From the NCBI GenBank assembly GCA_903821255.1, contig CAIJKT010000217.1:1-12939 (forward strand): a DNA stretch of 12,939 bases, written 5' to 3'. Positions 6,510 to 12,939 of this stretch are shown piece after piece. Numbering within the stretch: position 1 is the stretch's first letter; every line of letters begins with the position of its first letter. The notes under the pieces are model-generated. The model worked only from the letters and a program-made list of their open reading frames with translations. It was not told the DNA's origin and did no database searches. Position numbers and translations under genes: made by a program. This stretch comes from an uncultured Lentisphaeria bacterium. Lineage in GTDB: Bacteria; Verrucomicrobiota; Lentisphaeria; Victivallales; Victivallaceae.

Positions 6510-7529
6510 ATGGTCACAATTAATGATATAGCTCAGAATACCGGCTTGAGCCGCTCTACGGTTTCCGCTGTATTGTCAGGCAAAACGGAGTCGATCCGGA
6601 TTAGCAAAGCGACAAGCAAGCTTATTCTGGAGGCTGCCGACAGGCTGGGATATCACAGGAATTCTCTGGCGTATCAAATGGTTACCGGAACGACGAATGT
6701 TATAGGATTTCTCAGTGAGGATCTTGGAGTCTCCGAATTTACAGGAGCAATCCTTTCCGGTATAATGTGCGAATCTGCCGGTAGCGGATATTATACAAAA
6801 CTCTTCCCTTACACCAGAGGCCATGTCGAAAAAAATTTGACTGATATCATCGGGCAACGGCCGGCAGGAATCATCTGCTTCGCCGTCAACCAGCCGGACT
6901 TCGAACCTATTTTTGACAAACTGGCGAAATTCGGCATACCATTACTGTCGCTGCAAAACATTGAAATAAATCGCGGTATCTTCGTGATCACCGCTGATGC
7001 TGACGGCGTAACTGCCGCCGTCGAACATCTGTATTCTTTAGGACACCGTAAAATTGGTTTTTTCACCAATAGAAAGTCAATGGAACTGAAGAGCCCGAGA
7101 AATGAGGGTTTTCTAAACGGTATGACGAAACATAATCTTTCAGAATCAGGTGTAATCCCGGAACTGCTGGACACCGCCGACCTGGAGACATTGACGCGCG
7201 TTGTCGCATCAAAATCGTATACGGCAATTGTGTGTGACACTGATTACAATGCGATGCGTATACTCCAGGCGGCTGCAAAAGCCGGCGTAAAGGTTCCCGG
7301 AGAATTATCCGTTACCGGATTTGCCGATCTGGCGGCAGTTGAGCTTTGTATTCCGCCGTTGACCACGGTCCGGCAGCCTTTCACGCAATGGGGAATGGCA
7401 GCAATGCGGAAACTCCTCAGTGTCATTAATGATAAGTCAAAATCTTATTTAACAGAGAAGATTGTCGAGAAAATAGAGGTTAAGCTGATCAAGCGCGAGT
7501 CCACGGCACCGGCATATCCTGTGAACTAA
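6510..7529 (+). CDS. LacI/GalR-family transcriptional repressor
   Basis: A 339-residue regulator of usual LacI length. The helix-turn-helix is at residues 3-23 ([21 protein letters not shown]). The hinge segment [10 protein letters not shown] (51-60) follows, then a periplasmic-binding-protein-like effector domain with the family blocks [24 protein letters not shown] (162-185, broken up: D164, LGHRKI 177-182) and LSVTGFADL (266-274) plus PPLTTVRQP (282-290). Two departures are visible: the hinge 'AR-x-L' is AYQM, with Met57 where the intercalating Leu normally lies, and the usual GFDD is GFAD (A272), the first Asp being a sugar contact in LacI. It probably represses its own promoter and the downstream enzyme genes until a sugar is bound. 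No Shine-Dalgarno is evident; an 11-codon frame (ATG 6496) overlaps the start. Effector unknown. Confidence 0.92.
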   Translation: MVTINDIAQNTGLSRSTVSAVLSGKTESIRISKATSKLILEAADRLGYHRNSLAYQMVTGTTNVIGFLSEDLGVSEFTGAILSGIMCESAGSGYYTKLFPYTRGHVEKNLTDIIGQRPAGIICFAVNQPDFEPIFDKLAKFGIPLLSLQNIEINRGIFVITADADGVTAAVEHLYSLGHRKIGFFTNRKSMELKSPRNEGFLNGMTKHNLSESGVIPELLDTADLETLTRVVASKSYTAIVCDTDYNAMRILQAAAKAGVKVPGELSVTGFADLAAVELCIPPLTTVRQPFTQWGMAAMRKLLSVINDKSKSYLTEKIVEKIEVKLIKRESTAPAYPVN

Positions 7530-7591
7530 GCTAATTATAAGTATAGAATTATTACAAATAACAGAGTTAATAAACGCAATTGTAAACAGAT

Positions 7592-7596
7592 GGAGG
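7592..7596 (+). promoter_or_regulatory. Strong ribosome binding site of the pseudopilin-like gene
   Basis: GGAGG lies 6 bases before ATG 7603. It is the best binding site in the window and fixes the start, even though it leaves a 20-residue leader before the prepilin motif. Confidence 0.7.
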
Positions 7597-7602
7597 ATCA
7601 AA

Positions 7603-8370
7603 ATGAAATCGCGAACAAACCAATGGCATCCAGGCAATCGCGCCACAAGCAAAATCCGGGAATTTACACTCATTGAACTCCTCATTGTGATCGCTATTAT
7701 CGCTATTTTGGCTGGCATGCTGCTGCCTGCTCTGAACAAAGCCCGGGAAAAGGCCAAGTCCTCGCAGTGTACAGGCAATCTTAAAAACAACATGACAATG
7801 ATGCTTATGTATGCCAATGACAATAGCGGGATAATGCCGACTTATAATGACAGGATTGCCGGTATGGCGTCATGGGCTGATACATTGGCATTCACCAAAT
7901 ATCTTTCAGGGAAAGCCGGGACTCTGACCTGTCCTTCCGCGAGTCCTTTTGTAACCAGAAAATATCCAGCGGCGCCCGCCTCTTACCGGGAAATATACGG
8001 AACTTTCTCTGATCCCGGCCTGGAGTTTCCGAAAGCATCATTCCTGCCGGTAAGCGGAGGAAGCTTCCGTGCAGTATGCGATAGAAAAGTAAGAAACCCG
8101 TCGCGTTTTATATTCATGATGGACAGCTATTACAGTGCTGATAAAGGCCAGTTTTATGTGGCAGGAATTCAATGGGGATTCACATATCTGGCGCAGGCCC
8201 GCCACAACAGTCTGATCAATGCCGCATTTACAGCAGGGAATGTTTCTCCAATTGATCCTAAGGCATATCTCAGCATAATTCAAGAGATGCAAAGCAAAGG
8301 CGGCAAAGCAAGTGTGGATATCGCTGTTTACTATTTCACCCAGAAAGGCTACACGGCCCAGTCAAAATAA
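7603..8370 (+). CDS. Prepilin-type N-terminal domain protein (pseudopilin-like, H-X9-DG-related)
   Basis: A 255-residue protein with a 20-residue basic leader, then the prepilin core [20 protein letters not shown] (21-40) with Glu at mature position 5, followed by [16 protein letters not shown] (41-56), a pattern very common in Lentisphaerae and Planctomycetes. The residue before the cleavage site is Glu20, not the canonical Gly. The C-terminal domain has Cys110 in TLTCPS, the [11 protein letters not shown] strand (165-175) and [14 protein letters not shown] (200-213), which corresponds to the H-X9-DG motif with Ala211 in place of Asp. After export it would sit in the membrane by its N-terminal helix, possibly assembling into a fibre. 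It lies 73 bases after lacI and 109 before a secreted glycosidase. Its role in sugar loci is not known; glycan binding or export are speculation. Confidence 0.88.
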   Translation: MKSRTNQWHPGNRATSKIREFTLIELLIVIAIIAILAGMLLPALNKAREKAKSSQCTGNLKNNMTMMLMYANDNSGIMPTYNDRIAGMASWADTLAFTKYLSGKAGTLTCPSASPFVTRKYPAAPASYREIYGTFSDPGLEFPKASFLPVSGGSFRAVCDRKVRNPSRFIFMMDSYYSADKGQFYVAGIQWGFTYLAQARHNSLINAAFTAGNVSPIDPKAYLSIIQEMQSKGGKASVDIAVYYFTQKGYTAQSK

Positions 8371-8479
8371 ATTTTTACGGTTCCAATAAGCAAAGCTATT
8401 ACATGATTTTTTACCGGCGCATTGCTGCATAAATAAATCAAGTCATAAACGTAAAACATAACAGCAAGGAAAAGACTCA

Positions 8480-10486
8480 ATGCGATTCGCCAAAACAGTT
8501 TCACGAATGGTACCGGCACTACTGGTCTCCACTATTCTTTCAGGCGGCGGACTTGCCGCCGCCGATGATGATTTTATCGTCGGCGTCTGTACGCATTTCG
8601 GACAGGGGAAAGGAATAATATCCGAAAATATTAATGTTCTCAATGAAGCCGGATTAGTTTCATTGCGCGATGAAGTCTATTGGAATGCCTGCGAACAGCA
8701 GAAAGGCGTTTTGTCCATTCCCGGTTATGCTGTCCAATTCATTGGAGCGGCGGACAGGCTTGGTCTGTCACCGCTGATAATTCTCTCTTACGGCAACAAC
8801 TTCTATGACAAGGGGGGCTATCCGAAATCAGCGGAGGCTGTTGCCGGTTTCACCAGATATGCCGAAACGGTTTCCGCCGCATTCAAGGGTAAAGTGAAGC
8901 TGTATCAAATGTGGAACGAGTGGGATGAAACCTGCTGCAAGCCGGGATTTACCGGCCAGGGCGATGCACTAAGCTATGTCAAACTGGCCGCTGAAGCGTA
9001 TCCGCGAATTAAGGCGATAGACCGGAATGCGACGGTCATTTCCACCTCTATATGCCATGGCGAAAAATACGTGAAAGAACTCCTGGCTGCGGGAGTGCTT
9101 AAGTATTGCGATGGGATTGCTTTTCACTCGTACCAGTACAATATGCCTGTTTCCAAACGCAGCCCGGAGGCTTATGTCGAGCGGATTGCCGGAGTTGACA
9201 GGATCATTAGAAGCGTTAACAATGGTAAAGAATTCCCTATCTACCTGACTGAAACCGGCTGCCCCACCCACACACAAAAAAATGAAGGATCTACTGCGCA
9301 GGAGAGCGCGGACTACTTAGCCAGAGCATTCCTGCTGATCAGAAGTATCCCTTCCGTCAAAGGCATCTGGTGGTATGACTTTCAGGATGACGGGCTTGAT
9401 CCTGAAAAAAACGAAGCGAATTTCGGTCTCGTCAAGACCGACTTGACCCCCAAGGAATCATATTACGTCATGCGCTCCATTGCCGGGATTGTCAATAAAG
9501 GTAAATTCATTGAACGCGTCAAGACTTCCGACGAGAGCCTGATCGTTCTCAAGTTCAAGATGCCGGATGGGCAGGATGTCCTGGCCGCCTGGAGCATCGC
9601 TGATGACTGCAACACGCAAATCACGCTAAAAAATACCCGGGCAGCAAAGGGACCGCTCAAGACATTCCTGGCCGGTTTCGCACAGATTGAACGCAACTGG
9701 GGCATGCGCGCCTGGGCCAACATAACGCCGCATGGGCAGAACGCTCCGTTTCTGCCGGACCAGTTCCAGTTCACGGTCAGGTCGCGGCCTTTCATTATAA
9801 TGGCCGACCTTTCAGGGGTGGAGATTTCGACAGTTACTCGCATCCGTTTTCCGGACGTCCGGAAGTCCAGGGAAAGCATTGTCAAAGTGCCAGGTCAGAT
9901 CGGACAGGTATTTCCGGTTGCCAGGACGGTTCCGCCGGTAAAGTTCGGCGGCCCGATGAATTACCGCAGCATCACTGGCGGCGCACCTTTCTCGACAAAT
10001 GATATTGACGCTTCTTTCACATTGTCCTGGCAGAAGGATGCCTTGAAACTTGTTGTCGAGGTTGTTGATGACCGCATGTTCCAGAAAGATTCAGGCTCCG
10101 AAACCTGGCAGGGTGATAGCATACAGGTTGCATTCCAGAATCTCGCGAAAGATGCCAATCCGAAGAGCGGAACAGAGTATTTTCTGGCGTTGACAGAAAA
10201 AGGACCGTCAGTTTATCGCGAATCTTCGCAGATCAAGCTGCCGCCGCAGCAGAAATCAGAGGTGTCGCTGGACGTGAAACGCGAAGGAACTAAAACTGTT
10301 TACACCACCGAATTTCCTGTAAAGGAGCTTGGGTTCAAAACACTTGCGCCGGAGACCGTTTTCGCGTTCTCTATACTGGTTAACGATAATGACGGAGCCG
10401 GACGCAAAGGTTATCTGCGCTGGGGAGATGGCATTGGCTCCGGCAAGGATCCATCCGAATATAACTGGGTTATCGTAAAGGAATGA
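8480..10486 (+). CDS. Secreted clan-A glycoside hydrolase with C-terminal CBM9-like domain
   Basis: A 668-residue enzyme. Residues 1 to about 28 form a signal peptide (RFAK start, hydrophobic core PALLVSTIL, cleavage near LAAA/DD). Residues 32-335 form a TIM barrel of GH clan A (GH39/GH5-like): QMWNEWDE (143-150) carries the acid/base E147, AFHSYQY (214-220) fits a middle strand, and IYLTETGCPT (254-263) carries nucleophile E258. WWYDFQDDG (297-305) fits the last strands. About 340-470 looks like a beta-sandwich typical behind such barrels. From 478 to the end the sequence resembles CBM9: FTLSWQKDALKLVVEVVDD (513-531), WQGDSIQVAF (543-552), GYLRWGDGIG (644-653). CBM9 domains bind glycan ends or chains. 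AAGGA at 8466-8470, 9 bases upstream, supports the start. The exact GH family and substrate are not assigned. Confidence 0.82.
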   Translation: MRFAKTVSRMVPALLVSTILSGGGLAAADDDFIVGVCTHFGQGKGIISENINVLNEAGLVSLRDEVYWNACEQQKGVLSIPGYAVQFIGAADRLGLSPLIILSYGNNFYDKGGYPKSAEAVAGFTRYAETVSAAFKGKVKLYQMWNEWDETCCKPGFTGQGDALSYVKLAAEAYPRIKAIDRNATVISTSICHGEKYVKELLAAGVLKYCDGIAFHSYQYNMPVSKRSPEAYVERIAGVDRIIRSVNNGKEFPIYLTETGCPTHTQKNEGSTAQESADYLARAFLLIRSIPSVKGIWWYDFQDDGLDPEKNEANFGLVKTDLTPKESYYVMRSIAGIVNKGKFIERVKTSDESLIVLKFKMPDGQDVLAAWSIADDCNTQITLKNTRAAKGPLKTFLAGFAQIERNWGMRAWANITPHGQNAPFLPDQFQFTVRSRPFIIMADLSGVEISTVTRIRFPDVRKSRESIVKVPGQIGQVFPVARTVPPVKFGGPMNYRSITGGAPFSTNDIDASFTLSWQKDALKLVVEVVDDRMFQKDSGSETWQGDSIQVAFQNLAKDANPKSGTEYFLALTEKGPSVYRESSQIKLPPQQKSEVSLDVKREGTKTVYTTEFPVKELGFKTLAPETVFAFSILVNDNDGAGRKGYLRWGDGIGSGKDPSEYNWVIVKE

Positions 10487-10573
10487 AATCCTGGAACCCT
10501 AAGTATAAAGCCAGGCCCGCATACGAGCCGGTTTGATAATTCTCAATGAATAAAAAGAAGGAATATAATATTT

Positions 10574-12106
10574 ATGAAAAATAAGAATCTTATCTCTATA
10601 ACAGTTGCGGTTCTGTTCGCAGCGACAATCCAGGCGAAGGATGTGCCGATAGGTTCCTTTGCCAAAGGGTCCAATGACGGCTGGACGCTTAACCTCGGCA
10701 AAGAGTTCCCTGGCGCTCAGGGCAGTTTTGCAATTGTAGAGGATGCAGGTTCCGCTTCAGGGCACGCGGCTTATGTGGAGGGAACTTTCGGTCAGGGCGG
10801 AAACTATGTTGCCATTGAAAAAAGACTGGCGCTGCCGGTTCCGTTTAAGACACTTAAGTTCAAAGCAAAAATAACCGGACTGGATTCCATAGTAATCCGT
10901 CTGACCGATGCAACCGGGCAGATACATCAGCAGATGATCCGGGTCAAAGATAGTTCAGACTGGCAGACGGTCGAAGTGAATGACTGCAAAGGCGAGTCCT
11001 ATGCGACGTTCGGCGGCGCTAAAGACGGTAAATGGCACAATCCCTTGAAAGGCGTATCTATCCTCATAACCCAAGCCGGTCTGGCGGGCGGAGAGAAAGC
11101 CGGCAAGATTATATTTTCTGATATTGTCCTGACGCAAGGTTTATTCGAACAGCCGCAGAACTATGGCGTCTATCAACGCCAGTCTGACAATACCGCAGAA
11201 ATTCCAGTCGTGGTCTGTTCCGCGGAAATTAAAAATATCACATGGCGCTGCCGCCCCGGCGATGCCTGGCGGCAACTGAAATTCCAGCGCAATGCCGACA
11301 GTTCCACCGCTGCTATCCGGCTTCCCGCCGGCGGCTGGTACCGGTTGGAGTTCAAACTGGAAGACCAGAACGCGAAAATTACCGAAACCGCCGTCGAACA
11401 TGTCGGCGTCGGCGAAGTGTTCATTACAGCCGGTCAGTCCAATGCCGCCAACTGGGGGGAACCCAGACAACAGACAATTACAGGAATGGTTGCTGCATTT
11501 GACGGCAGTGTCTGGCATCCGGCGATTGATCCGATGCCGGTATGCGATGGTCAGATGGGCAGTATCTGGCCGCTGCTCGGCGACCGGCTTGCCGCCGAAT
11601 TGAAAATGCCGGTCGGGTTTCTGTGTCTCGGCGTCGGCGGTTCAGAAATCACTATGTGGACACCGGAAAATTACCGGAATCAGATCAAAGGCAAGCAGAA
11701 TTACGGACGTTTTGAAAAATATATTCCCCTGTTGAAGCCTTATGGCTGCCGGGCGCTGCTCTGGCATCAAGGCGAAAGCGACCGGATGGTGCGTCAGGAT
11801 GTTTATTACAATGACCTGAAAAGTACCATTGCTGGATTCAGAAAAGATTTTGGCGATATTCCATGGCTGGTCGCCACAGTCGGCAATTGCTGGGTCGATC
11901 CGAAGTCCGGCACCGGCTGCCGCGCGGCCCAGCAGCAGGTTGTTGCGGAAGGATTAGCGCACCGGGGGCCGGATACCGATGTCATTGGCAAGGAATTTCG
12001 TCTGAAAGAAGGTAAATCGTCACATTTTAATCAACAAGGTCTTGAAACTCACGCCGGATTGTGGCACGAAGCCATCAATAAGGAATTGCTTAATGAACGT
12101 CATTGA
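10574..12106 (+). CDS. Secreted SGNH esterase, sialate O-acetylesterase type (SASA domain)
   Basis: A 510-residue exported esterase, expected to remove acetyl or similar groups from a glycan. The signal peptide covers about residues 1-21 (MKNK, then ISITVAVLFAATIQA). Residues about 27-190 look like a jelly-roll carbohydrate-binding domain (GWTLNL, LKFKAKITGLDSIVIRL), and 195-280 an Ig-like strand-rich linker. The catalytic SASA domain runs from 281: GQSNAANW (287-294) with nucleophile S289, LGVGGSEI (352-359) as the oxyanion glycine block, LLWHQGESD (395-403), and HFNQQGLETHAGLW (484-497) with H484. The Asp expected three residues before the His (DxxH) is Lys481, so a Ser-His dyad or another acid is likely. 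AAGGA at 10558-10562 lies 11 bases from the ATG. It overlaps the next gene by 14 bases, which implies coupled translation. Confidence 0.85.
   Translation: MKNKNLISITVAVLFAATIQAKDVPIGSFAKGSNDGWTLNLGKEFPGAQGSFAIVEDAGSASGHAAYVEGTFGQGGNYVAIEKRLALPVPFKTLKFKAKITGLDSIVIRLTDATGQIHQQMIRVKDSSDWQTVEVNDCKGESYATFGGAKDGKWHNPLKGVSILITQAGLAGGEKAGKIIFSDIVLTQGLFEQPQNYGVYQRQSDNTAEIPVVVCSAEIKNITWRCRPGDAWRQLKFQRNADSSTAAIRLPAGGWYRLEFKLEDQNAKITETAVEHVGVGEVFITAGQSNAANWGEPRQQTITGMVAAFDGSVWHPAIDPMPVCDGQMGSIWPLLGDRLAAELKMPVGFLCLGVGGSEITMWTPENYRNQIKGKQNYGRFEKYIPLLKPYGCRALLWHQGESDRMVRQDVYYNDLKSTIAGFRKDFGDIPWLVATVGNCWVDPKSGTGCRAAQQQVVAEGLAHRGPDTDVIGKEFRLKEGKSSHFNQQGLETHAGLWHEAINKELLNERH
12080..12084 (+). promoter_or_regulatory. 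Ribosome binding site inside the esterase gene
   Basis: AAGGA lies 8 bases before ATG 12093, inside the last codons of the esterase gene. It supports the overlapping start of the final gene and translational coupling of the two. Confidence 0.6.
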
Positions 12107-12939
12107 ATTATCCGCGGCGCACCGTGCCGCGGTTGACTGCCGCCGCCGGATAATCTGCCAGGAAGACGGCATAACGCCCTTTGGAGCGCTCGGTATGGAC
12201 ATGCGCGAGTGGCTGGAATACCGTTTAAACCTGATAGACACGGCAGGCTGCCAGATTGACTCGATCATCTGGGATGTGGGACTTTGCGCCGATTCGTACG
12301 CGGTGTATCCCAAGACCAGGCTGCTGCCGCCGGTCGATTTCCCCGGGTTAAACGAGTGGCGGGAGCAAGGCATTGATTTTCTTGAGACCCTGGTAGCGGA
12401 AACGCACAAGCGGGGACGCGAGGCACTTTGGAACGAGAGAATCAGCGAAGTCGACATGCCGCAACCCTTTTGCATATGCCCTCACGAAAGCCCGCTCAGG
12501 GATAATTACTTGAAAAAAGCGCATCCTGACTGGGTGGTCAAATGCTGGTGGCCGCAGGGACTGTGGAACCTGGCGAACCCTGAACTGAGGAAGCACAAGA
12601 TAAGACGTCTGAAAGAGTTGATCGAAAACTATGATCTGGACGGACTGCAACTAGATTTTGCACGGCACACCCCCTGTCTTCCCCCCGGGGCGGAATGGAA
12701 AAACCGGGAACACGCGACCGAATTTGTCCGCATGACGCGCAACCTGTTGCTGGATATTGAAAAGATAAAAGGTAAGCCGTTGCTGCTGGCGGTTCGTATC
12801 GCCGAAACGATAGACGGTTGTCACAAGGATGGTTTTGAAGTGGAAAAATGGGCGGAAGAAAACCTGGTCGATGTTTTCACCCTGGGCGGGCGTACCGGCG
12901 AAGTCGATATCGAGGCATTCAAGAGGATTACGCACGGCA
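12093..12939 (+). CDS. Family-10-like glycosyl hydrolase (GHL10-type TIM barrel), partial, cut by the window end
   Basis: The frame starts at ATG 12093, overlaps the esterase stop by 14 bases and runs open for 282 codons to the last base. There is no signal peptide, so the enzyme is probably cytoplasmic. The sequence has the repeating strand-helix pattern of a TIM barrel: MREWLEYRLNLIDTAG (37-52), IIWDVG (58-63), FLETLVAETHKRGREAL (96-112) followed by WNERISEVD, LWNLANPELRKHKI (157-170), and NYDLDGLQLDFAR (179-191). The last is the most telling: the D-G-(hydrophobic)-x-(hydrophobic)-D-(F/Y) block on strand 4 is characteristic of GHL10/GH13-like hydrolases of the former DUF187 group, and D188 is a candidate catalytic residue. 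These enzymes are poorly characterised. Its coupling to the esterase suggests a step in the same glycan pathway. Confidence 0.7.
   Translation, partial: MNVIELSAAHRAAVDCRRRIICQEDGITPFGALGMDMREWLEYRLNLIDTAGCQIDSIIWDVGLCADSYAVYPKTRLLPPVDFPGLNEWREQGIDFLETLVAETHKRGREALWNERISEVDMPQPFCICPHESPLRDNYLKKAHPDWVVKCWWPQGLWNLANPELRKHKIRRLKELIENYDLDGLQLDFARHTPCLPPGAEWKNREHATEFVRMTRNLLLDIEKIKGKPLLLAVRIAETIDGCHKDGFEVEKWAEENLVDVFTLGGRTGEVDIEAFKRITHG

Noticed and set aside
10487..10535. CCTGG/CCAGG and GGC/GCC repeats after the CBM9-type glycosidase as a terminator
   Set aside because: Stems are only 3-5 bp with long loops and there is no T-run, so transcription probably continues into the esterase gene.
12020..12935. 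Minus-strand frames at the right end
   Set aside because: They lie opposite the esterase end and the GHL10-type gene, which has a ribosome binding site, TIM-barrel motifs and an open frame of 282 codons.
1..12939. CRISPR arrays, tRNA/rRNA genes, insertion sequences
   Set aside because: No regularly spaced repeats, cloverleaf-like segments or transposase motifs were seen.

Overview
The window looks like a chromosomal piece of a Lentisphaerae (Victivallis-like) bacterium, or a close PVC relative. The basis is the combination of a prepilin-type N-terminal protein of the [29 protein letters not shown] type, a LacI regulator and several uncommon glycoside hydrolases in one locus, an arrangement typical of that phylum. 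This placement is an inference from protein style; no rRNA or marker gene is present. All supported genes lie on the + strand.

Left part (1-4632) is a defence locus. It opens with the last 22 codons of a gene cut by the window edge. An overlapping 17-codon reading frame follows that resembles the very start of a MNT-type nucleotidyltransferase and then stops, probably a broken HEPN-MNT module. Next comes a complete Type III restriction-modification pair: mod (beta-class amino-methyltransferase, DPPY and FLGSGT motifs) and res (helicase motifs plus a C-terminal PD-(D/E)XK nuclease), separated by 3 bases. A small one-helix membrane protein follows. The middle of mod, covering the likely target recognition domain, is much more AT-rich than its ends, which suggests replacement of the specificity domain by recombination.

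Middle (4684-6437): a cytoplasmic (alpha/alpha)6-barrel glycosidase related to GH63/GH37/mannosylglycerate hydrolases, then about 570 bases without a credible gene but rich in hairpins and degenerate repeats.

Right part (6438-12939) is a carbohydrate-use locus. A consensus sigma70 promoter (TTGACA, 17 bases, TATAAT) is followed directly by an 18-bp CG-centred palindrome of the LacI-family operator type, then lacI, a pseudopilin-like protein, a secreted clan-A glycosidase with a C-terminal CBM9-like domain, a secreted SGNH/sialate O-acetylesterase-type esterase, and a family-10-like (GHL10) glycosyl hydrolase running off the edge. No other convincing promoter or terminator is visible after 6466, so the simplest reading is one operon whose repressor is its first gene. 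The regulator would sense a sugar, the secreted glycosidase and esterase would trim an acylated glycan outside the cytoplasm, and the signal-less enzymes would act inside. The substrate cannot be read from the sequence. The pseudopilin has no known role in such loci and is the least understood part.
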